NCBI GenBank assembly: GCA_026122225.1
Contig: JANEZZ010002068.1
Coordinates: 496,001 to 560,000 of the forward strand
Direction of reading: 5' to 3'
Source of the DNA: Heloderma charlesbogerti
Lineage: Eukaryota > Chordata > Lepidosauria > Squamata > Helodermatidae
Length of the DNA stretch: 64,000 bases
A program made the position numbers and the translations under genes. Shown in pieces: positions 30,301 to 42,760 of the stretch. The number at the start of each line of letters is the position of its first letter. Positions within the stretch are counted from its first letter, which is position 1. The notes below the pieces were generated by a model, which was not told where the DNA came from, did not search any database, and saw only the letters and a program-made list of their open reading frames with translations.

Positions 30301-33300
30301 ATGGCGTGTCCTTGACATTATCTCCAGCCCCTCCAGAGTCAAGAGAGTTCACTGGACCGTAGGAGTGTAGGAACCGGGGCGGGAGGTGTCTTAGACGTGT
30401 TGGGCTGGGCTTCAACGAAGCCAGGACTCACGCTCCCAACATAGAGCTTCCAGACTGGAGGTTTCTTGTGGTGGGAACACCATTTGTACGCTCCTTGCAG
30501 TGGAGCACAGAGGTGTCATGCGCACCCGTGGCAGTGTGCAAAGAACCATAAAAACAAGGGCTGAGGTGAAGCAGGGCATGCTGGGAGTTTGGCCAAGCCA
30601 CGTTGTGGAACTCACGACGTGGCTGCTGCCGCTGACTCAACTCATCTGATATGCACATTCGCATCTGTGCACGTGCGTACACAGAGACCAGGAAGGAGAC
30701 ATGTTTACCGCATGGGCAAGAGGCTGTGCAGTGCGAAAGGACTTCCCCTCCCCGCCTGCTGGTTCGTAAAGGGGAGAGCTGCCCCAGTCGTCTTCCTGGA
30801 AACAAGAGGGACCGGAAACTTGACTGTGGGCCCAATTGGATTAAGTGAAGTGACTTGCCTGGAAGGAAGAGCTGATTCCCTCACCCCCAAACACGCAAGC
30901 CGTGGAAGCGATTCCACATGGCGATGCTTCGCACAGCAGGCAGAACGCCAGAAAGACCCCCCAGTGCCATGTACAATGGGCCCAATCCAGACCCTTGCCT
31001 CCATCACGCCCACGCCGCACAAGCCTGGCGTGAAGGTGCTTTGTGAAACTGGTCCCGCTGGTCTCCTCTTTGCAGAGCCCGCAACTGTCTCTTGGTCGCA
31101 CAAGCGCGTGACCGAGAGCCAAGGCCCAAAAACCTGGCTTATTCAAATATGGAGAAAGGGGCGCTATGAACAGAGGCAGAATACACCGCTCTCTCAGTGA
31201 AGATCGAGTTTTACTCACCAGAAGGCGAAGGCAGCCCTCAGAAGGCAGACGCATCAAAAAAGCTTCTGACGCAAGCTCAGCTTTTGATGGGTCTCCAATT
31301 TGGCTCTTGAGAATGCCATCTGATCCTGCCCCAAAACGTTCATGACAAGATCCTGACCCTTCCTGGTCTTACCCAGAGATCACTGGAGGGTTGGAGTGGG
31401 GGAGAGAGTGGATGGATTAAAAGACTTGGAGAGAGGCGGGGGGGGGGACTTGGCCAGACAAACAGGAGCAGCGTTTTCCCAAGCCAGAGGGAGAGAAACT
31501 TGGCAGGTCAGAACAGGCTTCCAAAGAAACTGCAACGCGAGCAAAGCCATTTCTTTCAGCTGTCTGGGATGCCACCTGGGCGAAATCCCCCCCAAAGGAA
31601 ACGTTTTAAGAAAATAAACAATAAAAATCATCTACATTTCTGCCAGGAGTTTTCCCTGAGATTCCGAAACGTTCTCCTAAAACTGGAGTATGGATCAATC
31701 TCCGTTTATTTTTTGTTTTGGAGCCTTTGGAGAAGATGTTGCAGGGGTCAAAGGGGTGAGCTGTGGAACAGGGACATCCGTGGTGCAAAGTAGCACCATC
31801 TGTTTGAACCACGGATTTCCATCAGGGGCGAGAAAGATGCGGCCCTCTGACCATTTACATGGCCCTCACTCTGCTGACGGTGAACCTGCAAAAGGAAAGA
31901 GAAACAGCTGCTTGGTTTTCAAGCAAAAACGCTTGCTTTTTTGCCTGTGGTTCTCAGCCTTGTCTTTCTGTATGGCTGAAGTGGATGGGGCTTGAGATGA
32001 AGTGGGCAGGGTAGACCTTTGCTCGCTCCCCCCTCCCCACTTGGCTGCCGGGGGAGAGACAGATCGCCCTTGCCAGAGCTCTGACATGAAGGCCAAGTAA
32101 AATGAGCCTGAGTTCAGCATGTGACCCTCAGGATGGTTATCCAGAAGAGGGGAAGAAGCATCTGGACTCAGCTCAGACTGCCCCTGCTGCTGCCCCCCCC
32201 CCCAGCCCAAGAGAGCAAAACTTTCCCCTACCCCTCTAAATGCCATCTGAGGTGTCAAAACCACTTGAACCTTCTTGATACCTCAGCCCAATGACAACAA
32301 ACCCGTTTGCCAGCCCTGATTTTATGTTTTTGAAAAGATCTTTTGCACACGTGTGCTTCTGCATCGTAAACTTGCTTCAATCATGGCACCGCCAAGACTG
32401 CAGGAATTGAAATGGAGTTTGCTTCTTGTACCCCTGCTGGTCTTGGTGTGGTCATTTGTCCGCCTTCCCCCCCAGACTTTGGCCCAGAGGTCTGGGCAGA
32501 GCTGTGCTGCTGAAGCCCCTCGAAAGGGGATGCCAGGAATTGAACCAGTGATGTGCCATCTGCAAAAGCTCGTGGCGGCCTCTCTCCCTGAGCAAAGAAG
32601 GGACATGCTGTTCCCAGCCCTCCCTCAGACGCCCTGCACATTTTGCACAGGATGGGTGGTGTGTTTGTCTCTGACGGTTACAGCTTCTGCCGGACGGTGT
32701 CTAATAAATCAATTAAGACACCACTTGTGCAGCACTCGGCCCATGTTAACTCCTGGCTTTCCTGGGGCTGGGCAGGAACGATTCCGAAGCTGAGAGACTT
32801 GGTGCCTATTTCACCTCTCCAAGTGGCACGCCGCAATGTCTCTTGGCCTCCCTGGGCAGCCAGAAAAAGCGATGGAAACTTCCATGCCCTTCGCCATGAC
32901 GTCATTCGGATCCTTGCACACGGAGTGGTTGGCTGTCGGCTGTCCTGATAGTCCGGGAACCCTATGTAAACTCTTCGCCGTACCCTTTTCCTGTCCATTT
33001 TTGTCTCTCCTCCTGTCCTCGCTCCATACTTCCTTTTCCTTTGGATTTGGACCCCTCCTAGCTCCATCGTGCGGCCATGTGAAAACCTTTTACCAAAGGC
33101 CCAGGGTTGTATCCAGACTTTAGCCATAGTTAGAATAAAGCCCTTGAAATCGAGGGGACATCAGGGAAGCTTGTGCCGTAATAGTTTTGCAGGTGCCACA
33201 AGACTCTTTGTTGTGTTTGCTGCAATAGACTAACGGATGTCGGAGAAAACTGCAACGGATTTGAATGAGATCAGGTGTCTGTGAATCCAACCTGCAGATT

Positions 33301-36265
33301 CCTCAGCGAATGAGCCTTATCTGAATTGCATGGATTCCATGGATTTGCGGACCGTTTTAAAAAAACCTTTAGGGGGGATTTGCGCTCATGCTGACTTGCG
33401 CTCATGCGGCCTTGTGCGAGCATGCATTCACAAACAAAATTCTCCTCCAGAAAGTCTGATTCTGTCAATTACCAGATGACATAGTGAAAGATGCCTGAGA
33501 GCTGGCGAAACGCAGATGGAATGGAATTTTAAAAGTTGGTATGTCCCTAATGGCAACCCCTCTGAAAAGTAAGCCCCATTGATTTCAGTGGGTCTACAAA
33601 ATGATTAGTAAGTCTGGATACGGTGCCCCCTGACCTTAGGTATGATGGTACTGGAAGTTTACATTGCTGGTTCCAGCAAACTCCACTTAGCGTAGGTCGT
33701 ACCTGTGACTAGACTAACTACAACGCACACCGTACAAGACTGCCCCTTGATGACTGTGCCCGTGAAAGAAAAAAAGGGGTTCTCCCCACCCCACCTTCTG
33801 GGTTGTGGGATAGCATGTGATGTAGTGGATGGCCCTGCTCCCCTCGGGCCCTAATCCTGTACCCACTTCCCCATTCAGTAGAGAAATACAATGGAGAGTG
33901 CACCCCATTGAACTTGGAGGGGGAGGGAAGCAGGGAGGGAAAGGAAGGAAGGAAGGAATCAGTGTGTATTTTTAAAAGGAAGAAGCAACCAAGTTAACTT
34001 TCACAAGCCGTGAACTCATTTGGAACTCGGGTGCATTTACATTTTCAAGAGGTGAACTGGATCTGGGGCATCAGCGAAACTATGTAAAACATGCATGCAC
34101 GCACACACACTGAAGGAGTCCATGGCCCTCACACCATTCTTCCAGCTCAACATGCCTAGGATCATGCTGTAACAGGACTTCCTTCCAAGTAAACGTAGGT
34201 GGGCTCCTATGCACATTTACTCAGAAGGAAGTCCTACTGGCTGCAACGGGCCTTCCCCAGCAGGACGGGTGCCTACAAGTCCGGCAGCTGCCAATGGTGA
34301 GGGATGGTGGGAGTTGGTAGGCCAAAACATCTTGGGGGCCTAGCCCTGCCAGAGTCAGTGTGCTTAGGAATTGGAACCCGAGACCCCATTTTACTCAGGG
34401 GATCCCAGTTTATCATCGAGTCTACGCGCAGCACATGTGTGGCCAAGGCAGAACTGGAATCCAATTTTCTCCTGGGTTCGGGTTTGGTTCTCCGTACACC
34501 CAAGACATTTTGCTGTCTGAGGCGAAGAACAAGATGGCTCCCTTTCCGTGCCCAAAGGCCGCCTGGGCTGGACACCCAAAGACAGCGGGCTAGCTTAGGG
34601 GGCGCAGAGCAGGTTGCATGGCACCCAGGCCTCTCCAACACCTGGCCGCCACCTCCCAGCAACTGCCGCCTGAGGCGACTGCTTCAGTCTGCCATATGGG
34701 AGAGCCGGCCCTACTGTGCATTAGGCTGGCCAAGCACACCGGGCCTCTTAGCCCGTATCAAGGTGAAAGGGAACACAGACACTCAGAAAGACGGCCTCAC
34801 CAGAGAGAGCTTGACCTGGACGGCCCCTCCATTCCCCTTGTGACTCGGCCATTCCATCGAGGTGGCCAGCTGCCAAGGAACTGCATTCCTTCCTCTCCCA
34901 AAGGCTCATGGGATTTCCCCTTTCGCAGCTTGGCTTCCTCGTAATGACAGCTTTGGGTAAAACGGGGGGGGGGGACAAAGAAGCCGCAATGGGCTTTGCT
35001 TCTCTCTCTGCCCAGCTGGTGTGGCCCAGTTCTCCCTTTCTTTCTCTGGCCTGGAGACACCCCAATGAGTCGTAAGCCCAAAGAGGAAGTGGCAAACGAG
35101 AAGGCGAGAGGCCCTGGCCAAGACGTGGCCGCTGGAACTCTGGGGTTACGTCAGGCCTGTGCATTCCACACAGCGCGGGGGGCCCCCCATTTGTCTCCGT
35201 GGCAACCGCTACACAAACCGGACTTTTCATTGCCGGCCCGTCAGCGCACGCACCAGCCAGCCTCTGGGGCAGTGAAATCTAAAAAGGATCATTTCAGCGG
35301 CCTTCTTGAAGCGAGCTTACTTGGGCATGCATTGCAGTGAAATCAGCGGGCCAGCAAATGTGCCCAGTGTAGCAATGTCAGTGGAAAAGAGCGCAACTTG
35401 CAACCTGTATTGCTTACTGGGGAAAGAGCAAAGTAGGGCACTTAGCTAAACCTGAGCTGCTAGATGTGCTGGCCTCTTGCAAACGGTGCTCGTACGTCTT
35501 GGGATCCCTGCAACTGAGCAGCTCAGGTTGAGCAAAATGACCCATATTTGCTCGCAGATGGATTGATACCTTGCATAGCTTGCTGGGCAGGGAAACCGAA
35601 GTGAAGGTCAAAATTGGGGGTGGAAAGAAGATGAAGCCCAGATGCCAAATTTTAAAAATGGATGGAGAGACGTAATATGGTAGCCACTGGCTGAAATGGC
35701 ATTGGACTGGTCAAATATAATCTCTTGGGCCAGTTGCTAGACTTGAAGTATATAAACACACACACACACGGGTACGTACCAAGAGAAGCACTGGCAAAAG
35801 GTAAAATTCACCTGCAGCCGAGATTAAAGGCATCACGCAGGCCAGCCAACCAGCTTTGCAAGACATCAGTTTGTCTGCAAGTGAATTGGGATCGCTGTAC
35901 TAAACCTGAGTTGCTCGGATCCAAAGGAGACAGTATCTCTGCTGGTGTTCCTAAGCCCGCCCTGGAAACTGTTTTCGCTCTTGCGGTGTGGCCCCAGCCT
36001 TTGACCCTGATGGGAAATATATTCTTCAGCACTTGGGTGTGGTGTCTAAAGGAAGTGGGGAGGTCTTTAATCAGCAGAATCAAAACCACCATCCTATGAC
36101 TCTCCCTCATGGACTGGGAAACCTTCGGGAAGTGCGATTGACTAACTCCCAAGAGACCTTGTGCAGACAAAAAAATCGGAGGGCCGTTCACAACGCGCAC
36201 ATTTGCTTCTGCGTTTGAAGGCCCTGGTTGAGCCCAGCTGCACACCTGTGTCCCAGTTTGTTGGA
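30301..36265. other. Long, largely single-copy region
   Basis: Six kilobases with few recognisable repeats. No exon could be supported. Overlapping open frames in all phases reflect GC-rich sequence. A perfect cAMP-response-like palindrome TGACGTCA lies at about 32897. A fragment of the common GTAAGCCCCATTGATTTCAG MITE lies near 33560, and a similar one near 34165-34240. A pair of homologous blocks at about 35.5 and 35.85 kb is listed separately. Confidence 0.5.
35495..35930. repeat. Two inverted copies of an unidentified 85-bp block
   Basis: The block at about 35846-35930 (CAGCTTTGCAAGACATCAG ... AAACCTGAGTTGCTC) reappears inverted at about 35500-35590 (GAGCAGCTCAGGTTGAGC ... GATACCTTGCATAGCTTGC). 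A short direct piece, TAAACCTGAGCTGCT, is at about 35446. Identity looks around 70-75 percent by eye. The family is not recognised. Confidence 0.6.
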
Positions 36266-36271
36266 GCGATC

Positions 36272-36560
36272 AGGGTTTTGCCACAAAGCCTTTGAAACCA
36301 GAAGGCCTCACCCTTTTGCATGACCACACCCCTTTCCCCACAACCAGCAATCATTTGTGCATTCCCCCCGCCCCATTCTAAAATGGTCGAAATGCCTCTC
36401 CCAAGGCTTAGTTACTGACAGTAGAGCTTTAAGCTCAAATAGGCTGCTATCTTTGATGTTTTGGCTCCTCCCCCTTTGTGCCCAGCCCCTCCCACGAATG
36501 GAATGTGGCCCTCCGAGGGCTTCTCCAATGCAGCCCTCCAGTTCTGCACTTCTGCTTTAA
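36272..36560. mobile_element. hAT-like MITE, worn ends
   Basis: Interior phrases (CACACCCCTTTCCCC, CCATTCTAAAATGGTC, ATGCCTCTCCCAAGGC, GCCCAGCCCCTCCCACG) are in the same order as in the 19.2-kb copy. Terminal repeats are degraded. Confidence 0.75.
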
Positions 36561-36842
36561 ACCCTGCTGACTGACTAATTGTAGGCACCTTTGAAAAAGC
36601 TGATTTGAGCGAATTTCGATTGATTCATCTACTGGACCATGTGCTAAGTTTCGCGAGGCTGATCAAACTCTGGATTCGAGCAGTCTTCGTCTGGGACCTC
36701 CTGAGCTTCCACCCTTCCAAATCTTCCCTGGCTTTACCCCGCCCCAGTTTCGGTGGGCTCCACCCCCTCCGGCAGGTGACATGATTTGTTTTTTTGGCAA
36801 GCATTTTTTGCTTTGTTTTTTGCATGTTTTTTTTTTCTTTCA

Positions 36843-37305
36843 GGTTATCTGAAGGATCGCCTCCTCCCCAATGTGCCTGCCTGGACCCTAAGAATATCCT
36901 CAGTGGTCCTTCTCCATGAGCCCCCACCAAAGGAAGTGAGGCAGGTGGCTACCAGGAACAGGGCCTTTTCTGCTGTGGCACCCCAGCTGTGGAATGAGCT
37001 CCCTAGAAAGGTTTGCCTGGTGCCTGCGTTGTGCTCCATCTGGCACCAGGGGAACCCGGGAAGACCTTTTTATTCTCCCAGTATTTTAGCATGTTAGTTT
37101 CCTCGTCTTTTAGCTCTGGTGTTTTAAATCTGTATTTTCAGTCTCTGCATTGCTGCTAGGTTTTATTCTGGTTGTACTATTATACTGTGGTTCTAAGCTT
37201 TCTAGTGCTTTATACTGCACTTTGTGGTTTTAATTTTTGTGAACCGCCCAGAGAGCTTCGGCTATTGGGCGATGTAGAAATGAAATGAATGAATGAATAA
37301 ATAAA
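36843..37305 (+). mobile_element. L2 LINE 3' end
   Basis: The frame reads LPNVPAWTLRISSVVLLHEPPPKEVRQVATRNRAFSAVAPQLWNELPRKVCLVPALCS. The 3' end follows with GAACCGCCCAGAGAGCTTCG and an (AATG)n/(AAAT)n tail at about 37280. It is a well-preserved 460-bp copy. Its 5' junction lies in a pyrimidine-rich stretch. Confidence 0.92.
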
Positions 37306-38402
37306 TAAACAAGCCAACATTTCCAGGCATGCTTTACAGGCTTTTCCTTCCAGGCAGTCGACAAACCGAGCTTTTTAGAAATTAAGAAAGGATGTTACTT
37401 AAGAATTTGGGGTGTGGGAGGAAGAAAAAGCAATGCAAGAGTCATGTTTCGTTCAGCAAAGTGGGTAGGAAGTCGTCCACCCCACCCTGATTGCTTCGGA
37501 GAGGTTCCTTCTGTCCAGGATGCTGAGTCAAGGTTTGTCCCCGAAGTTGACTCAGCTGTTGAACAAATCCCTTCCTCTTTGAAGATTGAATCCTCCCCCT
37601 GACCATGCCTACACTTGAGCCAGTCACCATCTCTCGGCCTACCTCGCAGGGGTTGTTGTGATGATAAAACCACACTGGTCACCCAGAACTCCTTGCTCAG
37701 GTGGGATAAAATGTTATACACACTTTAAGAACTGTATCGCTGTTGTTTCTGGTGGCATGGAAACAGGATGTGTTCATAACCCTTTTTGGCCACACAGAAA
37801 GAAACCTCTCTTTTGATTCTCACCGAAGAAAGAATATTTTGCCTCACTTTTCGGGTTTTGTCAAAGGGAGCAGGTTTCTAGACCTCAAGAGTTTCTAGAC
37901 TCAACTTTGAAGCGTGTAGGTTCTGTCTGATGAATTCTCAGAAGCCAAAGGCTGTGAGACCTGACCACAGAGTAAGATTCTCTGTGGTCAGGAGGCCGGC
38001 CTTTCTGTGGCTTGCATCGTTCCGTCCCACGATGACCAAAACCAGGTTTGCATTGTCGCAAAAGGCAAAACTAAACCAACCAGATCAGCTTTCTTTGCAT
38101 GGTGCGCACAGTCCTGAGAAATCCAGGCTGCTGTTGTGTTCGAAGGTGGCCGCTTACGCATCGCCCCTGAAAGAGGAAATGCATCGACGAAAAAAGAGGA
38201 CAGAAGTGGGCACAGATTTGCATGACGTTTGCCTGTGCTAATTGAGATGAAGAAATCATGGCGAGGCTTGAAACAGAAACGTGCAAGTGGGGAAGATGGC
38301 GTCCAGGTGATCTGTGGGTCTCCTGCTCAGCCTCCTGTCCAGCTGCTGCTAATCTCTGCTTACAGGTCTTTCTCCTCGGACTGGACCATTGTTCTAACAG
38401 AA
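37306..38402. other. Sequence without a recognised gene
   Basis: Single-copy-looking DNA with one SINE-core fragment in sense orientation at about 37640-37715 (ACCTCGCAGGGGTTGTTGTG). A 20-bp-scale inverted repeat around ACCACAGAGTAAGATTCTCTGTGGT lies at about 37963-37988. Confidence 0.4.
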
Positions 38403-38632
38403 CAGGAGCATTCAACCTCCGGCCCACAGGTCCCATCATTCGACGGTTTCCGGTTTTTGCATGGTCCCGCCCCCATTCTAAAAGGCCAAAATGCCTCTTT
38501 TAAAGTGAGTGAGTGGCAGTCAAGGCTTTCAGTGTGCTGTATTTTTTTAATTTTGGCACTGCCCCTTTGCCTCCAGCTCTGCCCCCATCTGGGATGCAGC
38601 CCTTGAGAGCTGAAAGAGGTTCCGTACCCCTG
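38403..38632. mobile_element. hAT-like MITE, 230 bp, with degraded target duplication
   Basis: The ends are CAGGAGCATTCAACCTCC and GAGGTTCCGTACCCCTG. The flanks TAACAGAA (38395-38402) and AAATAGAG (38633-38640) agree at five positions, with transitions at two more. It has the same interior order as the 19.2- and 36.3-kb copies. Confidence 0.75.
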
Positions 38633-38642
38633 AAATAGAGGA

Positions 38643-38695
38643 CAGAGAGCTTCGGCTATTGGGCGGTATAGAAATAAATAAATAAATAAATAAAA
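38643..38695 (+). mobile_element. L2 3' terminus only
   Basis: Only the last 50 or so bases of L2, CAGAGAGCTTCGGCTATTGG onward with (AAAT)n, are present, directly after the hAT element. It is either an extremely truncated insertion or a SINE-like tail. Confidence 0.85.
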
Positions 38696-39215
38696 ATGAC
38701 TCCTTCAGAGAGAGGACTGTGCCCCTCGAAGAAAGCCACCCGGCTACCCTATGATTCTTAGTTCAATTAGCACCATCAGTTCCACAGCACTTTTTACAGA
38801 ATCGCGTCAGGCCCCTGCCCCACGGACCCTACAGTCTTGAAATGCCAGGTCTTCAGTTGGGTTCACGGGTGTGGGGGGAGAGTTATTAGTCTGGCAGAAG
38901 GGGAAAATGGCAAGCGGGAGACGGACACGCTTGGACTGCTCCAGTGTCCCTCTCTCGTTTTGCATGCCTGGGGCATATCTAGATTTGGGTCAACTGCAGT
39001 CTAGCTTTGCGACTTGGGTGGGGCGCATGTCTCACATGAGTGTACTTGTTTATCTCTCTGTTTGTCATGCTTTGAAACCAGGACGGGCAGGTCTCCACCC
39101 CGTTCTCTAGACGGTGGCCCCAGGGGCTGTAAATACATATTTGCTGTGTGAAAGAGCCTCCAGGTAAAACTGGACCCCAAGTAGCAGGAGTGGATAGGTG
39201 TGGTGCATGCATATT

Positions 39216-39478
39216 CCACAGGGGTGTTGAACATGAAGTCCAGGGGCCAAATGTGGAATGCGGCCCCTGATGCTCCTCCGAAATGGAATTGGGCTCTCAA
39301 GCCGAAAGGAATTTGACAACGCCTGCTCTGGAGTTACCTGAGTGTTATGCCATTCCTAACAGATGTTTACTGACTACCCTTCCACTAATTTTGCCCTCAC
39401 AATGACCCTGTGAGGGAGGCTGGGCTGAGACAGCCTGACAGGCCCAAGGTCTCCCCAGCGAGCATCATAGCTGAGAGG
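39216..39478. mobile_element. hAT-like end piece followed by a SINE core fragment
   Basis: CAGGGGTGTTGAACATG at 39216 and GGCCCCTGATGCTCC resemble the hAT family. From about 39390 ACAATGACCCTGTGAGGGAGG continues as the complement of the SINE core to about 39475. Confidence 0.55.
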
Positions 39479-39479
39479 G

Positions 39480-39724
39480 AATTTGTGTGGTGTAGTGCTG
39501 AGAGTGTTAGACTGGGAGCCGGGAGATCCAGGGTCTAGTCCCCACTCAGCCGTGGAAGCTCAATAGGTGACTGTGGGCCAGTCACAGACCCTCAGCCCAG
39601 CCTACCTCACAAGGTTGTTGTTGTGAGGATAAAATGGAGAGGAGGAGAATGTAAGCTGCCTTGGGTTTCTTGCAAGAGGAAAAAAGGTGGGGTATAAATG
39701 CAAACAAACAAACAAACAAACAAA
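39480..39724 (+). mobile_element. tRNA-derived SINE (Sauria/Squam type)
   Basis: The head is slightly truncated (TGTGTGGTGTAGTGC). The body has GACTGGGAGCCGGGAGATC, GGGCCAGTCACAGACCCTC and CCTACCTCACAAGGTTG, and the end is GTGGGGTATAAATGC with (AAAC)n. It is collinear with the copy at 23.3 kb. Confidence 0.9.
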
Positions 39725-39794
39725 TTTGAACACCCCCCACCCCCAGTCCAGAACATCTTCCTGGTGAGCTGCAATCCTTCCCCTCAGTGTAAGA

Positions 39795-39905
39795 TTGTGG
39801 TCCTCATGGATCAAAATAAAGGGCTGATTGAAACAGTTTTGCACAACTTGCTCCCTTTTAACTGGAGAAGTCGGGGATCAAACACGGACCCTTCTGCACA
39901 TAACA
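39795..39905 (-). mobile_element. Old tRNA-headed SINE fragment
   Basis: GTCCTCATGGATCAAAATAAAGGGC followed by GGGGATCAAACACGGACCC is the same order as at 43.33-43.58 kb, on the same strand. Confidence 0.6.
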
Positions 39906-42535
39906 CCATCCTGTTCCTTTTTTCTTATCAGAGAAAACATGGGCAATTTTCTCCATCTTTGTTTCACTCACCTGGAACACAGTCTGGTAGCAACAGCCAG
40001 ATGGCTATATGCTTTCAGATGCGGCAACCCAGCTGTAACCCTTGGGGAAGGATGGGAACAAAGCAATCCGATTCGTTACTGTTGTGCAGGGACAGGTTTT
40101 GGGGAACAGGGAGATGTGGGGGGATTGGAATGCACGCTTGCAATCATCCACCTGCATGGGCTGAAATTCCATGCACTCTCATGCACAGACACATGCTCCA
40201 GTGTCAATGGGTGCTTGCGTGTGGGACTGTGTTTGTGATACAGAACTGCAGAGGAGTGGAGAGAGATGTTTGGGGGCCCTCATTTCCCAACCAGCGTAGG
40301 CAGAGAGGCGGAGTAAAGAGGGAAGTACACACTGGGAACTGGCTGTCTTTGCCATTTCTCCTCCTCTCCCTGCTGCGCACGGCGCATGCTGACTCACCCA
40401 GCCTGACGCCACTGGAGAACCACAAGGCTTCCCTCCAGCTAAGCTCGCCTTCTCCCTCTCGCTCTCTTCCCCTCTGCCCACCGTCATCCTCCCAAGATGA
40501 TTTCTTTCCACATCAAGGGGAACATAAGCACATAGCCCGGCCCATGCGCCCAAGGAACAAAGCAGCCATAGACAAAGAGAGTGCTGTATGTGAGAGAGAA
40601 TGCAAGCAGGCTAGAGAAAGCAGGTTGTGACTGAGAGAAAATTTAGAATTGTCTGGAGGACTCTGAGAATGCCCAGAGTGCAATTCTCATTATGATTGTT
40701 ATTATTCAAATCAAATGCCCTATTTACATTCCACACACTGTGCAAATTGATACTTCTTTAGACAATACTTTGGATCCCTCCAAATTTAACCAACTGGGAG
40801 GCGATGAAGAAGATTTTGAGTTAAATTCGAGATATTCTAAAGATATGATTATCTGTGGTCTCAATGGTCTCATTGATTTCAGCTTAAACTCAGATCTGAT
40901 TTGAAAACCTTACACGGTTCCACATACGGAGATGTGCTGCTGTTGTAATCGGGTGATGTGTTACAAAAAGCAGGTAGGTGGGTGGTGAATAGGTGAGGGG
41001 GGGGACCTGATGATGGTGAAGTCACACTATCTGCATGTTCGGAGTCCCAGGATGAAATGGGTCTATGTCCCCTATTCCTCCTGCCCAACACACACACACA
41101 AGTTGCTTTTTATAACACTGTGCCTGACTAAGAACCCTGGAGCTTGCACATTCTTGAGCGATCTTTCAGTTGGCTGAAATGCTGTGACACTAATGTGGAT
41201 TTTGGAATTGTACTTACGGTACAACCCGGGCTACCTTTGCTTTTTGTGGATAATAAGAATGATCATGATAGTAATGGAAAGATTACGCCTGAGCATACCC
41301 AGAGTTGCTCGTGTTTCAGCCTGTCTCTGTTGAATTCTGCACTGGTGTTGTCCGCATTTTTCTCGGGAACCGTCTTGGGGGGCGGGGCGGTGGATTGTGG
41401 GCGCCATTCCTTCCGCCCCACCCATGGGTTGATTTCCCATGCCTCAGCAATTTGGCAGTGGCGGAATACGCCCCAAACACTCTTGGAGATTGACCCAGAA
41501 AGAACCCGTCTCAACTGCCCAGCAGGGGAAACGCCCTGTTTTATGGGGTGGAACATGGGGTGTTCCACCCCACAAAAGGGGGAAAGGTTGAGATCAAGAA
41601 ACAAACTGTGCAAGGGGCCCCTAATCCTAGAGATGTGGGAAGCTGAACTGCTCAGGATGTGGGGAGAACACTCTGCACATGTTCGGAGGCAAAGGTTTTG
41701 GCTATGTTGACACAGGTCCTGGAGTTGAGCATCCGAGCTGACATGAAATCTTGCCCGGAAACACAAAGAAACATCAGATAAACAAAAGGGCGTCACATTG
41801 GTTTAGGAGCTTGTGTGTGTGCGTGTGCATGTGTGGTTATGAAGGACATGGATCTATGCTCAGAGGCACTATCAGCAATTCATACCAGGGACAACTTGTG
41901 TTTTAGCCTCCTTAAGCTCAGATGCATGGGGAGTTGGGCCGGTCAATATCTGTGTGTATGTGCAAAACACTTTGCGCATGTTCAGAGGCAGACTTCTTTG
42001 CTACAATGCCACAGCTCCTGGAGCTGAGCTGAAATCAAACTAGGTTCTAGCTACAATATTCTATGTTGCGGATACGAAGGGGAAAACACACACACATTCT
42101 TCCTGTGATTAGAGGCGTTATCAGGGCTTAGGGAATCAGTTCTGGGCCAGGACTTGGGGCATGGAATGACAAGGATAAGTGTGCTTCTGAGCTCGTGCAG
42201 AGTTCATTTCCCTCCCAGCCAAGGAGCTGCAGATATTCCTCCCATCTCTGGGATCATCTCTTATTTTATAATGTGTGTCTTTCCTGATAGGTACCGGCAA
42301 GCCCACAAACACACACCGACGCACACGGTCACTGGTATTTGGCAGACGAACATCATAGAACTATCTATTCCCGATAATCTTTGGGGTTTACTGGAATGGA
42401 GAGGCCCCGGGGACACAAATCGATGTGCCACACGCTCCCTCCCCTCCTCTGCGAGCAGGCTGGTTGTGATTACACAGCAGTGACGGAAACGTACTCTGCA
42501 CATTCTCAGAGGGCATGATCTCCTTCATCATCACT
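39906..42535. other. Single-copy-looking region holding several copies of the CTCTGCACATG motif
   Basis: No gene is supported. The motif occurs at 40661-40681 (minus), about 41024-41044 (weak), 41669-41690, 41854-41870 (partial), 41968-41990 and 42493-42515. The copies at 41669 and 41968 share about 60 bases of flanking similarity (TGTTGACACAGGTCCTGGAG against AATGCCACAGCTCCTGGAG). Confidence 0.5.
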
Positions 42536-42760
42536 GGAGAGCCAGTGTGGCGTAGTGCTTAGATTGTTGGAGAGGGACTCAGGAGACCTGGGTTCTAGTC
42601 CGTGAAGCTCACTGGGTGACTTTGGGCCAGTCCCCGGCTCTCAGCCTAAGCTACCTTGCAGGGTTGCTCTGAGGATCAAGTGAAAGGAGATCATGTCCTC
42701 CTTGCGAGAGGAAGAAAGGCAGGAAGCAAATGTAATAATAAATACATTGAATAAATAAAA
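42536..42760 (+). mobile_element. tRNA-derived SINE (Sauria/Squam type)
   Basis: It starts GGAGAGCCAGTGTGGCGTAG and has GGGTTCTAGTCC and GGGTGACTTTGGGCCAGTC. It ends AATGTAATAATAAATAC. The core is shorter than in the 23.3-kb copy. Confidence 0.9.

Noticed and set aside
30589..31200. 203-residue open frame near the CpG island
   Set aside because: Equally long frames exist on the opposite strand over the same bases, and no domain or start context stands out.
32890..32905. Perfect TGACGTCA cAMP-response-like site
   Set aside because: An 8-bp word is expected by chance about once per 65 kb, and no promoter is evident beside it.
36830..36850. Splice-acceptor-like pyrimidine run and CAG before GTTATCTGAAGG
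   Set aside because: The sequence that follows is an L2 C-terminus with the usual L2 3' end. Exonisation is possible, but nothing in the window supports it.
39698..40630. 310-residue open frame on the plus strand
   Set aside because: It begins in the (AAAC)n tail of a SINE, runs through an old SINE fragment, and contains no recognisable domain.
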